Below are positions 42,750-51,987 of a stretch of DNA of 64,000 nt, in pieces. The translations under genes and the position numbers were made by a program. Origin of the DNA: JASTVH01 sp042862465 (GTDB lineage Bacteria > Pseudomonadota > Gammaproteobacteria > Pseudomonadales > Oleiphilaceae); the NCBI GenBank assembly GCA_042862465.1, contig JASTVH010000004.1, positions 1 through 64,000 on the forward strand. Reading direction: 5' to 3'. How positions within the stretch are numbered: position 1 is the stretch's first letter; the number at the start of each line of letters is the position of its first letter. The notes under the pieces are model-generated. The model had not been told where the DNA came from, ran no database searches, and worked only from the letters and a program-made list of their open reading frames with translations.

Positions 42750-44072
42750 TCAGCGCACGGCCCGCTGGCGCAGGCGTGCCGGCTGGAAATAGGCGTCGTC
42801 GGGGATGGGGGCGTCGTAGGTGCCCAGCCCGCCTTCACCGTTCATCAGGCCCTTGACGTTGTAGCGGCCCGTGGGCAGGTCGTGGAAGACGTCGCCCACG
42901 GTCATGGTCAGGGGGATATCCGGGATGGTCAGGGGATGGGCCACATTCACCCGGATCAGCTTGCCACTCAGGTCATAGCTTTCGGCCAGCAGAATGCTCC
43001 AGCTGTCCTCGTCGATGTAGAACACCCGCTTCGAATAGAGATGCCGCTTGTCCGGTTTGAGCAGGCCCACCACCCGCCACACCCGATGACGCTCCCAGCG
43101 CACGAAGTCGGGGTTGAGGTGGTGGGGGGTCAGCAGCTCGTCCAGGGATGCGGTGGGCAGGCGGTAGTTGTTGTACGGCACCCAGCGCTCCGTGCGGCCG
43201 TCGAGGTGCCAGGCATAGAGATCGGTGTGGCCGTTGAACATGTCGGTATCGTCCACGGTCCGCAGGTTTTCCGCCATGACCGCCGGGCTGTCATGACTGG
43301 TGTAGGGCAGGCGGCGCACGCGCCGTTGAGCCTTGTCGTAGGTCCAGGACAGGCGGGTCTTCTGGGGGTCGTTAAGGAAGTCAATCAGCAGAAAACCGCC
43401 CCCGGCCATGCGGCTGGGCGACAGGATGAAAGACGAGTAGTACAGCAGAATATTGTCGCGATTGTCGTCATCGGTTCGCCGGTTGGTGGGAAAGGCTATT
43501 TCCTGCCGGGAGCGGAACAGCTTGCGCTTCCCCGACGGCCAGACGGCCCCCTCCACTTCCACCCGGCGCAAAAAGGTTCCGCGGAAGCGCAACAGATGAT
43601 TCCACACCGCTTGCACACCCTTGTCGATGACCGGGAAAGGGATGCCAGGGTGTAGGTTTCCGATACCACGCCCCTCGGGTAGCAGGTAGGCGCTGTCGCG
43701 GTTTTGTTCTGTCCCCTGGTAAATCCACTGCGGCGCGGCAAAGGTCCGGTGGGAGGGGTAGATGATCATGCGAAAGGTATTCGGGTAGGCCTCAAACAGC
43801 GCCTTCTGGCCTGCGGTCAGCTGCTTTGCATACCGGGCCATGTTGGCGGCCGTAATGGTCAGCCGGGGTTTTTCGTCGGCAAACGGATTGGGTGGGTAGT
43901 GGTCAGGCCCGATCGTCAGGTCCGGGTTATGGAGGCCCCCGGTCCAGGGCGGGATGGTACCGTCGGCATTGCCCGCTTTCAGGCTGCCCATGGGCGTCAA
44001 TACCTGACCATGGGCGGTCAGCCCAAGCAGGCAGAATGTGGCCAATAGCCAGAGGGTACTGCGTCGTCTCAT
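42750..44072 (-). CDS. DUF1329 outer-membrane-associated protein
   Basis: This 440-residue exported protein has a cleavable-looking signal (TLWLLATFCLLGLTAHG) and the DUF1329 pattern (GNADGTIPPWTGGL near the N-terminus, LLYYSSFILSPSRMAGGGFL, RVFYIDEDSWSILLAESYDL). DUF1329 is a LolA/LppX-like fold often linked to outer-membrane or lipid handling and to RND carriers. Its first codon overlaps the end of the diguanylate cyclase gene by four bases, so the two are coupled. Function unknown. Confidence 0.8.
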   Translation of the reverse strand: MRRRSTLWLLATFCLLGLTAHGQVLTPMGSLKAGNADGTIPPWTGGLHNPDLTIGPDHYPPNPFADEKPRLTITAANMARYAKQLTAGQKALFEAYPNTFRMIIYPSHRTFAAPQWIYQGTEQNRDSAYLLPEGRGIGNLHPGIPFPVIDKGVQAVWNHLLRFRGTFLRRVEVEGAVWPSGKRKLFRSRQEIAFPTNRRTDDDNRDNILLYYSSFILSPSRMAGGGFLLIDFLNDPQKTRLSWTYDKAQRRVRRLPYTSHDSPAVMAENLRTVDDTDMFNGHTDLYAWHLDGRTERWVPYNNYRLPTASLDELLTPHHLNPDFVRWERHRVWRVVGLLKPDKRHLYSKRVFYIDEDSWSILLAESYDLSGKLIRVNVAHPLTIPDIPLTMTVGDVFHDLPTGRYNVKGLMNGEGGLGTYDAPIPDDAYFQPARLRQRAVR

Positions 44073-45775
44073 GCCAGGGTTCCGGTGTGCTCCGATTTGC
44101 CGGCCGTGGCAATGCGATTGCGTCCTTCGGTTTTGGCGCGGTAGAGCGCGGCATCGGCGGCTGCAATCAATTCGTTATCCGATTGTCCTTCGACGGGCTG
44201 TATCGCCGCCACCCCGATGCTGGCAGTGTAGTTGATCTGCTGGCTTTCAAAGCGAATCGGGCTGGACTGCAGCACGTGACGGATCTTTTCCGCCAGCTCA
44301 GCGGCGGTGGCCAGGTCCGTGTCCGGCAGGATGATGGCGAACTCCTCGCCACCAAACCGGGCCAGAATATCGGTCTTGCGCTTGAAGCTGTCACGAAAAC
44401 ACTGGGCGGCGTGCTTGAGAACGGCGTCGCCGGCGAGGTGACCGTAGGTGTCGTTGACCCGCTTGAAGTGGTCCAGGTCGATCAGCAGCAGAGACAGCCA
44501 GTTGTGCTGCCGTTGGCCGATGCTCATCTGCGTGGCCAGCGCTTCGTCGAAGTAGTAGCGGTTGCGCAGCCCGGTCAGGCCGTCGCGCAGACTGAAGTCC
44601 CGCAGCAACGCCTCCCGCTCACGCAGGTCCCGGCGCATCTCATCGAGGGATTCGGCCAGCTGCTGCAGTTCGTCCTGGGTGGTCACCGTGATGGGTTGAT
44701 CGTAGTGGCCCCCGGCAACCTGCTTGGCGGCATCGCGCAAGCCCGTCACGGTCCGTTTGACCGTGCGGTAGAAGCCGATCAGCAGATAGACAATCAACAG
44801 CAGCAGCGCCAGCAGGCCAGTGGCGGCCAGTAACAGGTGGTTGCGCTGGCTTTGCCAGGCCGTCTGAAGACTGTTGTCCAGGGCGTCCAGCGCCTGGAAT
44901 ACGCTGTCCTGAATGGCGTCGATCTCGTCCGTCACGGCCTCGTCATAGGCGGTCCAGGGTGTGTCCAGTTCGATCACCTGGATCAGGTGCTGATCGAACA
45001 GGCCCCGTATGCGGCTGGCGGCGCGGATCATGCTCTGTTGCAGCTGTTGGGCCACGGTATTCTGCAGGGCGATGCCGTCCAGGCGCTGGATGTCGCTGTC
45101 GATATTGCGCCAGGTCTGTTCCAGCAGCCGTACCGAACCGGTGTCCACGTACTGACGGAACAGGAAATAATCCCCCATGCTGCGGGCCATGCCCAGATGT
45201 TCCTGCACCCGGGGTAACGTTTTGAGCATCAGGTTGGAGACCTGGTCGAGGCCGGGGAGGTCGATGGCCTGCAGGCCGGCGTCAGTGGCCACCAGGTATT
45301 GCCATTCGTAGGCCTGGGTGACCAGTTGGTTGGCGCTTTCCCAGACCTGTTCGGCGCGAAAGGCTTCCGAGCCGGGATAGAAGTTGGGATTGGCCAGTCC
45401 GCGTTTGAGGTTGGCGATGCGGGCTGTTTCTGTGGGGGAATCGGCCTCGACGGTTTCCAGCCGCTGCAACTGGTCACGCGCCTTGCTCAGGGCTTGCTGA
45501 TAGCTGTCCCGTGCGGCCTGGGTCGGGGTGCCGGTCGCCTGCAGGGGAGCCAGGTCGCGGACGCGTTCGAGGTCGTGAATCAGCACCGTGAGTTGCCGGA
45601 AACGGGTCGCGCTGTCCTGAATCTGGCTGATTGCCCTGAGTTCCTGGAACTGGCCCACCAGCAACTGCCCGGTAAGCACCAGCAACGGAATGCCGAACAG
45701 TGCCGATACCAGCAGGAACTTGCCGGTATAGCTGAGACGGCCCATCAATCGTTGTGCGGGTTTGAAGACCGACAT
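44069..45775 (-). CDS. Membrane diguanylate cyclase with HAMP-GGDEF
   Basis: This 568-residue protein has two membrane segments flanking a long helical periplasmic sensor, a HAMP-like linker (YDQPITVTTQDELQQLAESL) and a GGDEF domain. It shows LLIDLDHFKRVNDTYGHLAG, the active loop ARFGGEEFAIILPDTD and an RxxD inhibitory site (RKTD) five residues before it. It should make c-di-GMP with product feedback. Coupling to DUF1329 suggests that signal and output act on the same envelope process. Confidence 0.88.
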   Translation of the reverse strand: MSVFKPAQRLMGRLSYTGKFLLVSALFGIPLLVLTGQLLVGQFQELRAISQIQDSATRFRQLTVLIHDLERVRDLAPLQATGTPTQAARDSYQQALSKARDQLQRLETVEADSPTETARIANLKRGLANPNFYPGSEAFRAEQVWESANQLVTQAYEWQYLVATDAGLQAIDLPGLDQVSNLMLKTLPRVQEHLGMARSMGDYFLFRQYVDTGSVRLLEQTWRNIDSDIQRLDGIALQNTVAQQLQQSMIRAASRIRGLFDQHLIQVIELDTPWTAYDEAVTDEIDAIQDSVFQALDALDNSLQTAWQSQRNHLLLAATGLLALLLLIVYLLIGFYRTVKRTVTGLRDAAKQVAGGHYDQPITVTTQDELQQLAESLDEMRRDLREREALLRDFSLRDGLTGLRNRYYFDEALATQMSIGQRQHNWLSLLLIDLDHFKRVNDTYGHLAGDAVLKHAAQCFRDSFKRKTDILARFGGEEFAIILPDTDLATAAELAEKIRHVLQSSPIRFESQQINYTASIGVAAIQPVEGQSDNELIAAADAALYRAKTEGRNRIATAGKSEHTGTLA

Positions 45776-46029
45776 GCCTGGAGTCCTGTCCCCTTGTCAA
45801 AAACAATCGCCTGTGCGGCGGCATGATCATCACGCACGATCCGGGATAATGCGGTCACCTCCGGAAGAAGCGGGTGTTTCAGGCTGTGTCCCCTAAAGCG
45901 ACACAGATACCAACCTTGGTTAGCAGTTTAGCACCGGTAAGCGGTAAAAATTGTAAAAGCTCGTCCCATAATGGCCTGAAGCGCCCATAATTTGCACATT
46001 ACTTCGGAAAGGCACACTATCAAACACGT

Positions 46030-46722
46030 ATGGTTCAGCAACATCGTTACTTTGAGGTCAATCGGGACGGGCGCGACTATATCGTCGGCGACGTCCACGG
46101 TGAGTACGACCGCCTTCAGGCGGCCCTGGCGAAAGTCCGCTTTGATGCTGCGGTGGACCGGCTGTTCTGCGTCGGTGATCTGGTGGATCGCGGCCCGGAC
46201 AGCGCCGCCCTGATTGCCCTGCTGGATGAGCCCTGGTGTTTCAGCGTCATCGGCAACCACGAAATGATGTTGCTGGAGAGTGAAGATAATGCCCAGGCGC
46301 GCATGGCGCATGATCTCAATGGGGGCGACTGGTTCTACCGTTTAACGCCCTTTGAGCAGGCCCGCATCCGGGGGCGCGTGAGCCAGGCCTGTGCACTGGC
46401 TTTCTCGGTTGACACACGATGGGGCACGCTGGGCATTATTCACGCCACCGCCCCCTCGGACTGGAGCACGGTTCAGGAGGTCCCTCTGGAGCCAGGGCAC
46501 TGGGATGAACTGGTGTGGGACCGCACCGATTACCGCACCGCCCTGAGCCGACCGGAACTGATTACCCCGGTAAGAAATGCGGCGTACGTGGTGCACGGGC
46601 ATGTCTCTTGCACGAACGTCCTCAGGGTGCAAAACCGCTTCTGGATCGACACGCTTTACCGCGGCGGTCATCTGTCGCTAGTGGCCATCGAGCAACTGCC
46701 CGATTGGCCCCAGGGTGCCTGA
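46030..46722 (+). CDS. PrpA/PrpB-type serine/threonine phosphatase
   Basis: This 230-residue calcineurin-like phosphoprotein phosphatase has intact motifs: YIVGDVHGEYDRL, FCVGDLVDRGPDS, VIGNHEMMLLESED and YVVHGHVSCTNVLR. It resembles PrpA/PrpB proteins that act on small phosphoproteins and are linked to envelope or heat stress. The intact motifs contrast with the degenerate ones in the 16.6-17.6 kb protein. The next gene is 29 bases downstream. Confidence 0.85.
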   Translation: MVQQHRYFEVNRDGRDYIVGDVHGEYDRLQAALAKVRFDAAVDRLFCVGDLVDRGPDSAALIALLDEPWCFSVIGNHEMMLLESEDNAQARMAHDLNGGDWFYRLTPFEQARIRGRVSQACALAFSVDTRWGTLGIIHATAPSDWSTVQEVPLEPGHWDELVWDRTDYRTALSRPELITPVRNAAYVVHGHVSCTNVLRVQNRFWIDTLYRGGHLSLVAIEQLPDWPQGA

Positions 46723-46751
46723 TTCAGGCGGTGGCAAACGCGGAGTGACGC

Positions 46752-47036
46752 ATGATCGACGAACAGGCCGTATTGACGCAGTGGACGGCAGACGGATTTA
46801 GCTGTGGCGAATGGTCCGACCCGCCCGGCGCGGTGTGGGAGGACAATTGCCACATCGTGGAGGAACGCATGCTACTGCTGGAAGGTCAGCTCGAATTGAT
46901 CATGGACGGGCATTCCCAGTGGCTGGAGCATGGTCAGGTGGTGTGTGTGCCGGCAGGGAAGGTTCATACGGTCCGTAACCCAGGCCACGACCACAATCGC
47001 TGGCTGTACGGGTATGGTCCAACCGGCCAGGAATAA
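46752..47036 (+). CDS. Small cupin-domain protein
   Basis: This 94-residue single-cupin protein has LLLEGQLELIMDGHSQWLEH and VCVPAGKVHTVRNPGHDHNR. Metal-binding His/Glu residues are present but the substrate is unknown. A gap of 296 bases follows before proV. It holds no convincing gene and may contain the proVWX promoter. Confidence 0.75.
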   Translation: MIDEQAVLTQWTADGFSCGEWSDPPGAVWEDNCHIVEERMLLLEGQLELIMDGHSQWLEHGQVVCVPAGKVHTVRNPGHDHNRWLYGYGPTGQE

Positions 47037-47332
47037 AACCGGTAAAAGGGCGTGATTGGCAACACCGTGCGGATTTTGCTAGGTTTTTTAAGCTTCAGGC
47101 GATTAAGCGACATGAAATTGCCTCAAACCATCCGCGCCGCCGAAACGTACACAACAATGAGCGGAGCCTGCCCAATGGGCTCCATCAGGCGGAAGGAAAT
47201 CATTTGCCGGGCGCACGGACGATCACCGGAAAGGGCTGCTGAGAAACCGCAGTCAGGCGTTTTCGGGGTCGACGAAGTAGTGCCCAATCGAGGGGCAATG
47301 CCCCCAAGAGCGCTGTCGGGGTCGACAATATA

Positions 47333-48523
47333 ATGAAACCCAAAGTAGTCGTGAAGCACCTCTTCAAGGTCTTCGGTGACAATCCGGAAGAGGCGATGAA
47401 CCTGGTCAACCAGGGCGTCGCAAAGGCCGACATCTTCAAGCAAACCGGGCAGACCGTAGGGGTCAACGACGCCTCCTTCGAGATCTACGAAGGCGAAATC
47501 TTCGTGGTCATGGGGCTGTCCGGTTCCGGTAAATCCACTCTCGTACGTCTCCTCAATCGTCTTATCGAACCCACCTCCGGCGAGGTCTGGGTGGGTGATC
47601 AGAACATCGCGGCGCTGTCTGACAGCGAGCTCAACCAGCTGCGCCGGACCAAGATGAGTATGGTCTTCCAGTCCTTTGCCCTGATGCCGCACATGAACGT
47701 GCTCGACAACGCGGCTTTCGGTCTGGAGCTCTCCGGTGTTCCGCGGGAGGAACGCCACAAGAGGGCGCGGGCGGCACTGGCCCAGGTGGGGCTGGAAGCC
47801 AATGCGCGCAGCTATCCGGACGAACTGTCCGGTGGCATGCAGCAGCGGGTGGGCCTGGCTCGCGCCCTGGCCAACGATCCCGAGATCATGCTGATGGACG
47901 AGGCCTTCTCGGCCCTGGATCCGCTGATCCGGACCGAGATGCAGGACGAGCTTGTCAAACTGCAAAAGGATTCCAAACGTACCGTCGTGTTCATCTCCCA
48001 CGATCTGGACGAGGCCATGCGCATTGGCGATCGCATCGCCATCATGGAAGGCGGTCGTGTGGTGCAGGTGGGTTCTCCGGACGAGATCCTCAAGAATCCG
48101 GCCGATGATTATGTGCGCTCCTTCTTCCGCGGGGTGGATGTCAGCACCGTGCTGTCCGCGCGCGATATTGCCGGCCGTCAGCAGGTTACCGTGATCGAGC
48201 GTGAGGGTGCCGGCATTCCCGCGGCCCTGGAGCGGCTGCGGCGCAACGAACGGGACTACGGCTACGTGGTCAGCCCGGACAAGACCTTCCACGGCGTGGT
48301 ATCGGTCGATTCACTGCTGAAAACCAAAGAGCAGGACGGCCGGATATCCGACGCCATCCTGAAGGATATCGAGCCGGTCCAGGCCGATGCACCACTGAAC
48401 GACATTATCGGTCAGGTGGCCGAGGCGCCCTGCGGGCTGCCGGTCGTCGATGCACAAGGCCACTATCAGGGCGTGATTTCCAAGGCCGTCCTGTTGCAGG
48501 CGCTTGACCGGGAGGGGGAATAA
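47333..48523 (+). CDS. proV: Glycine betaine/proline ABC transporter ATPase
   Basis: This 396-residue ATPase of the ProU osmoprotectant importer has Walker A GLSGSGKSTLVRLLNRL, Q-loop MVFQSFALMPHM, signature ELSGGMQQRVGLARAL and Walker B MLMDEAFSALDP. A C-terminal tandem CBS pair follows (YGYVVSPDKTFHGVVSVDSL, CGLPVVDAQGHYQGVISKAV), which in ProV-type ATPases senses ionic strength. It starts an operon with proW (2-base gap) and proX. The N-terminal LFKVFGDNPEEAMNLVNQG is typical of ProV. Confidence 0.95.
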   Translation: MKPKVVVKHLFKVFGDNPEEAMNLVNQGVAKADIFKQTGQTVGVNDASFEIYEGEIFVVMGLSGSGKSTLVRLLNRLIEPTSGEVWVGDQNIAALSDSELNQLRRTKMSMVFQSFALMPHMNVLDNAAFGLELSGVPREERHKRARAALAQVGLEANARSYPDELSGGMQQRVGLARALANDPEIMLMDEAFSALDPLIRTEMQDELVKLQKDSKRTVVFISHDLDEAMRIGDRIAIMEGGRVVQVGSPDEILKNPADDYVRSFFRGVDVSTVLSARDIAGRQQVTVIEREGAGIPAALERLRRNERDYGYVVSPDKTFHGVVSVDSLLKTKEQDGRISDAILKDIEPVQADAPLNDIIGQVAEAPCGLPVVDAQGHYQGVISKAVLLQALDREGE

Positions 48524-48525
48524 GC

Positions 48526-49677
48526 ATGGCGAACGAACAGCAGACACCCGAGCACGAAGCGGTACCCTATCAGAGCGATACCGGCTCCAATCCCTGGCTG
48601 GACGCATCTTCAAAGGCCGATCAGCCACCTGCCGCTCCGGATACCGCGCCGGATGCCGCGAGCAACCCCTGGGGCGCAGCCAGCAGTCAGTCTCCCCCGG
48701 CCGATGGCAGCAGCTGGCTCGACAAGGCGGGCCAGGTCGACCAGGTGCACAACACCTTTGCCGAACCGTTCAAGACCGAATGGTTCGATATTCAGACCGG
48801 AGTGGAACACGGTATCGACTGGATCGTAGATCACTTCCGGGTTTTCTTTCAGGTGGTCAAACAGCCCGTTGAATGGGCCCTGAGTTTTTTCGACGCCACA
48901 CTCATGAGTGTTCCACCTCTGCTGATGGTGCTGTTTTTCGGCCTGCTGGCCTGGCAGCTGGCGGGCTTGCGCCTGGCCATTGGTGCGGTGATCGGCATGA
49001 CACTGATGGGGGCGATCGGCGCCTGGACCGAGGCCATGACCACCCTGTCCCTGGTGATCACCTCGGTGTTGTTCTGCATGCTGATCGGTATTCCTTCGGG
49101 TATCTGGATGTCCAAGAGTGACCGGGTCGCGACCGCGATCCGGCCGATACTGGATGCCATGCAGACCACGCCGGCCTTCGTCTACCTGGTGCCTATCGTC
49201 ATGCTGTTCGGCATTGGCAACGTACCGGGGGTCATCGTCACCATTATCTTTGCGGTGCCGCCGGTCATTCGCCTGACCAACCTGGGTATCCGGCAGGTGC
49301 CGGCCGACCTGGTGGAGGCGTCCCGCTCCTTTGGCGCCAGCCCCCGCCAGCTGCTGTTCAAGGTGCAGCTGCCGCTGGCCATGAAAACCATCATGGCCGG
49401 GGTCAACCAGACCCTGATGCTGGCACTGTCCATGGTGGTGATTGCCTCCATGATCGCGGTGCCCGGACTGGGTCTGATGGTACTGCGGGGCATCGGCCGG
49501 CTCGACATCGGTCTGGCCACGGTAGGCGGTATCGGCATCGTCATCCTGGCCATCATTCTCGATCGCATGACACAGGCTTTGGGCACGGAATCCCGGGCGC
49601 GTGGAACCCGTCACTGGTACCAGTCCGGTCCGGTGGGCGTGATCTACTCGCTTGTGAGCAGGAACAAGGAGGCTTGA
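48526..49677 (+). CDS. proW: Glycine betaine/proline ABC transporter permease
   Basis: This 383-residue permease has a long hydrophilic N-terminal extension (about 100 residues, as in ProW) followed by several membrane segments. The conserved permease loop DLVEASRSFGASPRQLLF contacts ProV. PVEWALSFFDATLMSVPPLL and MALSMVVIASMIAVPGLG-type segments are seen. It lies between proV and proX in the same direction. Confidence 0.95.
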   Translation: MANEQQTPEHEAVPYQSDTGSNPWLDASSKADQPPAAPDTAPDAASNPWGAASSQSPPADGSSWLDKAGQVDQVHNTFAEPFKTEWFDIQTGVEHGIDWIVDHFRVFFQVVKQPVEWALSFFDATLMSVPPLLMVLFFGLLAWQLAGLRLAIGAVIGMTLMGAIGAWTEAMTTLSLVITSVLFCMLIGIPSGIWMSKSDRVATAIRPILDAMQTTPAFVYLVPIVMLFGIGNVPGVIVTIIFAVPPVIRLTNLGIRQVPADLVEASRSFGASPRQLLFKVQLPLAMKTIMAGVNQTLMLALSMVVIASMIAVPGLGLMVLRGIGRLDIGLATVGGIGIVILAIILDRMTQALGTESRARGTRHWYQSGPVGVIYSLVSRNKEA

Positions 49678-49794
49678 GCCGCGGGCCCGGGCACGGACTC
49701 TGTGCCTGAGGTCGGCGGCTGGGGAGCGCTGTAACGTTAGGCGCTCCCCGCAGAAATACCATTACAAACAAACGAAAGAATGAGGAGAAAGCTG

Positions 49795-50787
49795 ATGCAA
49801 TTCACCAAAGCGGTGACAGGGGTACTGGTGGCCGGGACGCTCTCGGCGGCCGTCTTTGCGGATGACATGAAACCCGGAGAGGGCGTTGAGGTACAGGCCA
49901 TCCAGAGCCCGATTGCCGAGGAAACGTTCCAGACCATGCTGGTGAACGAAGCCCTGCGTGAACTGGGTTACGACGTGAAACCCATCCAGGAAGTGGATTA
50001 CAGCGCCGGCTACACCTCCATTGCCAGTGGCGACGCCACCTACCTGGCGGTGAACTGGTACCCGCTGCACGAGCAGATGTACAACAACGCCGGCGGGGAT
50101 GACGTCTTCTACCGCAAGGGGCATTACATCAGCGGTGCGGCACAGGGCTACCTGATCGACAAGAAGACCGCCGACAAGTACGGCATCGACAACATCGGTG
50201 ACCTGAAAGATCCCGAGATCGCCAAGATCTTCGACACCGACGGTGACGGCAAGGCCGACCTGACCGGCTGTCAGGCTGGCTGGGGCTGTGAGGCCGTGAT
50301 CGAGTACCAGCTGGATGAGTTCGGCCTGCGTGACACGGTCGAGCACAACCAGGGCACCTACGCCGCGATCATTTCCGACACCATCACCCGCTACAAGAAG
50401 GGCGAACCGATCCTGTACTACACCTGGACGCCCTACTGGGTCTCCGGCATCCTGGTTCCGGGCAAGGACGTGACTTGGCTGGAAGTGCCCTACTCCGCCA
50501 ACCCGAACGGTTCCGACACCGAGCTGCCGAACGGCAAGAACTACGGTTTCGAGATCAACAGCGAGCGGATCGTGGCCAACAAGGAATGGGCTGAGAAGCA
50601 TCCTTCCGCGGCCAAGCTGTTTGAGGTCATGAAGCTTTCCGTGAACGACGTCAGCGCGGAGAACATGCTGATCCGTGAAGGCGAGGATTCCCAGAAGGAC
50701 ATCATGAACCACACCCGCGCCTGGATCGACAATCACCAGGACACCTTCAACAGCTGGCTGGAAGAGGCTCGCGCCGCAGCCAAGTAA
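49795..50787 (+). CDS. proX: Glycine betaine/proline periplasmic binding protein
   Basis: This 330-residue periplasmic protein has a signal peptide (VTGVLVAGTLSAAVFADD) and the OpuAC/ProX pattern with aromatic residues for quaternary amines (TYLAVNWYPLHEQMY and YYTWTPYWVSGILVPG). ATG 49795 is preferred to the ATG at 49780 because GAGGAGAAA lies at 49782-49790. A strong hairpin follows at 50809-50833. With proV and proW it completes an osmoprotectant uptake system that complements ectoine synthesis. Confidence 0.95.
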   Translation: MQFTKAVTGVLVAGTLSAAVFADDMKPGEGVEVQAIQSPIAEETFQTMLVNEALRELGYDVKPIQEVDYSAGYTSIASGDATYLAVNWYPLHEQMYNNAGGDDVFYRKGHYISGAAQGYLIDKKTADKYGIDNIGDLKDPEIAKIFDTDGDGKADLTGCQAGWGCEAVIEYQLDEFGLRDTVEHNQGTYAAIISDTITRYKKGEPILYYTWTPYWVSGILVPGKDVTWLEVPYSANPNGSDTELPNGKNYGFEINSERIVANKEWAEKHPSAAKLFEVMKLSVNDVSAENMLIREGEDSQKDIMNHTRAWIDNHQDTFNSWLEEARAAAK

Positions 50788-50808
50788 ACACCGCTCACGG
50801 TGTGATCG

Positions 50809-50833
50809 ACAGGGCGCCCTGGAGGCGCCCTGT
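50809..50833 (+). terminator. Terminator of proVWX
   Basis: ACAGGGCGCC and GGCGCCCTGT pair around a short loop and are followed by a T-rich tail (TTCGTTT), just past proX. Confidence 0.82.
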
Positions 50834-50944
50834 TTCGTTTGCCCCTCCCGAATTTCTCGCTATAGTGGGTGGTGAGCAGGGCGCTGCTGTGGTGTGCCAG
50901 GGTGCCTGAGGCCAATTCCCCATTAACCTGCTTTTGATTCAGAC

Positions 50945-51439
50945 GTGACCGTGAAAAAGTTACTGTTTCTGGCGCTTTGCCTGTCGCTTTGGAGCATGCT
51001 GGCTGTCGCCAACGTCCAGATTAGCGAAGTGGTGGTCAGGAAGAGCGATCGCCAGTTACTTCTGCTGGACGGCGACAAGCCCGTACGCACTTACCGCATC
51101 TCCCTGGGTGACAATCCCCGGGGCCATAAGCTTTACGAAGGCGATCAGCGGACCCCGGAGGGCCATTACGTGCTGGACTGGCGCAATTCGGACAGCGATT
51201 TTTACAAGTCCATCCATGTCTCTTACCCCAATGCCCGCGATCGCGCCAAGGCCGCGGAATGGGGGCAGGATCCCGGGGGCAATATCATGATTCATGGCTT
51301 ACCCAATGATGTGGGGGAGTGGGCCTTCGCCTACGAGGGGCTGGACTGGACCGACGGCTGTATCGCCGTGAGTAATGAGGCCATGGACGAGATCTGGCGC
51401 CTGGTGGACGATGGCACACCGATTACGATTCTTCCATGA
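50945..51439 (+). CDS. YkuD-type L,D-transpeptidase family protein
   Basis: This 164-residue exported protein has a signal segment (LLFLALCLSLWSMLAVA) and the YkuD fold with IMIHGLPNDVGEW and the catalytic cysteine in DWTDGCIAVSNEAM. The DGCIA form resembles the short DpaA/YafK-like group that may also detach Lpp from peptidoglycan, so the direction of the reaction is open. GTG 50945 is used, with GTG 50951 as an alternative. It is followed by an Lpp-like lipoprotein and a second YkuD gene. Confidence 0.8.
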   Translation: MTVKKLLFLALCLSLWSMLAVANVQISEVVVRKSDRQLLLLDGDKPVRTYRISLGDNPRGHKLYEGDQRTPEGHYVLDWRNSDSDFYKSIHVSYPNARDRAKAAEWGQDPGGNIMIHGLPNDVGEWAFAYEGLDWTDGCIAVSNEAMDEIWRLVDDGTPITILP

Positions 51440-51657
51440 AGGTCCCGTCATGGATCTGATTTTTCTTATAAAAGAATTGGTTATCATAGCCTGGCGATAT
51501 AGCGGCCGATGATGACTTGTGCAAAGGCTGTTTTCACGCGGCGGAGCGAACATTACACTGCAGAAGACAGCAAATAACGAACGGGGGACAGCCCCTGTTT
51601 CAGGAAAATCTGCACGGAACGCTGTGTGGAAGCAAAAATGACCAATAAGGGGATTTG

Positions 51658-51951
51658 ATGATGCGCAAGATTACGCTTGCTAGCTTTGCTTTGACTGCCG
51701 TACTGGTTTCCGGTTGTGCGAGTATGAACCAGGAAGATCAGGCGCGCCTGGATGACGCCACGAGCACTGCCGAGCAGGCTCAGGAAACTGCGAATAACGC
51801 GCTGGAGAAGGCGAACTCTGCCCAGTCCCGCGCTGATCAGGCCTACAGCAAGGCCGAAGAAGCCATGAGCACGGCTGAAGCAGCCCGTCGCGCGGCCGAA
51901 GAAGCCAATGAGCGTGCCAAGCGCATGCTGGAAAAAGCCAGCCGCAAGTAA
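51658..51951 (+). CDS. Lpp/OprI-like alanine-zipper lipoprotein
   Basis: This short lipoprotein has a lipobox (VLVSGCASM) and then an Ala-rich heptad helix (LDDATSTAEQAQETANNALE). It ends KRMLEKASRK, with a terminal lysine like Braun's lipoprotein, which is the residue joined to peptidoglycan. ATG 51658 and ATG 51661 are both possible; AAGGGG lies at 51647-51652. Position between two L,D-transpeptidase genes supports peptidoglycan attachment. Confidence 0.85.
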   Translation: MMRKITLASFALTAVLVSGCASMNQEDQARLDDATSTAEQAQETANNALEKANSAQSRADQAYSKAEEAMSTAEAARRAAEEANERAKRMLEKASRK

Positions 51952-51962
51952 GCGTGCCGGCG

Positions 51963-51987
51963 GCCGGGCGTTCTCAGAACGTCCGGC
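51963..51987. terminator. Convergent hairpin terminator
   Basis: GCCGGGCGTTC and GAACGTCCGGC pair with one mismatch around a three-base loop just before two convergent stop codons. Confidence 0.55.

Noticed and set aside
47052..47333. Small open frame ahead of proV
   Set aside because: No ribosome site, no similarity to any family, and it lies in the likely promoter region.
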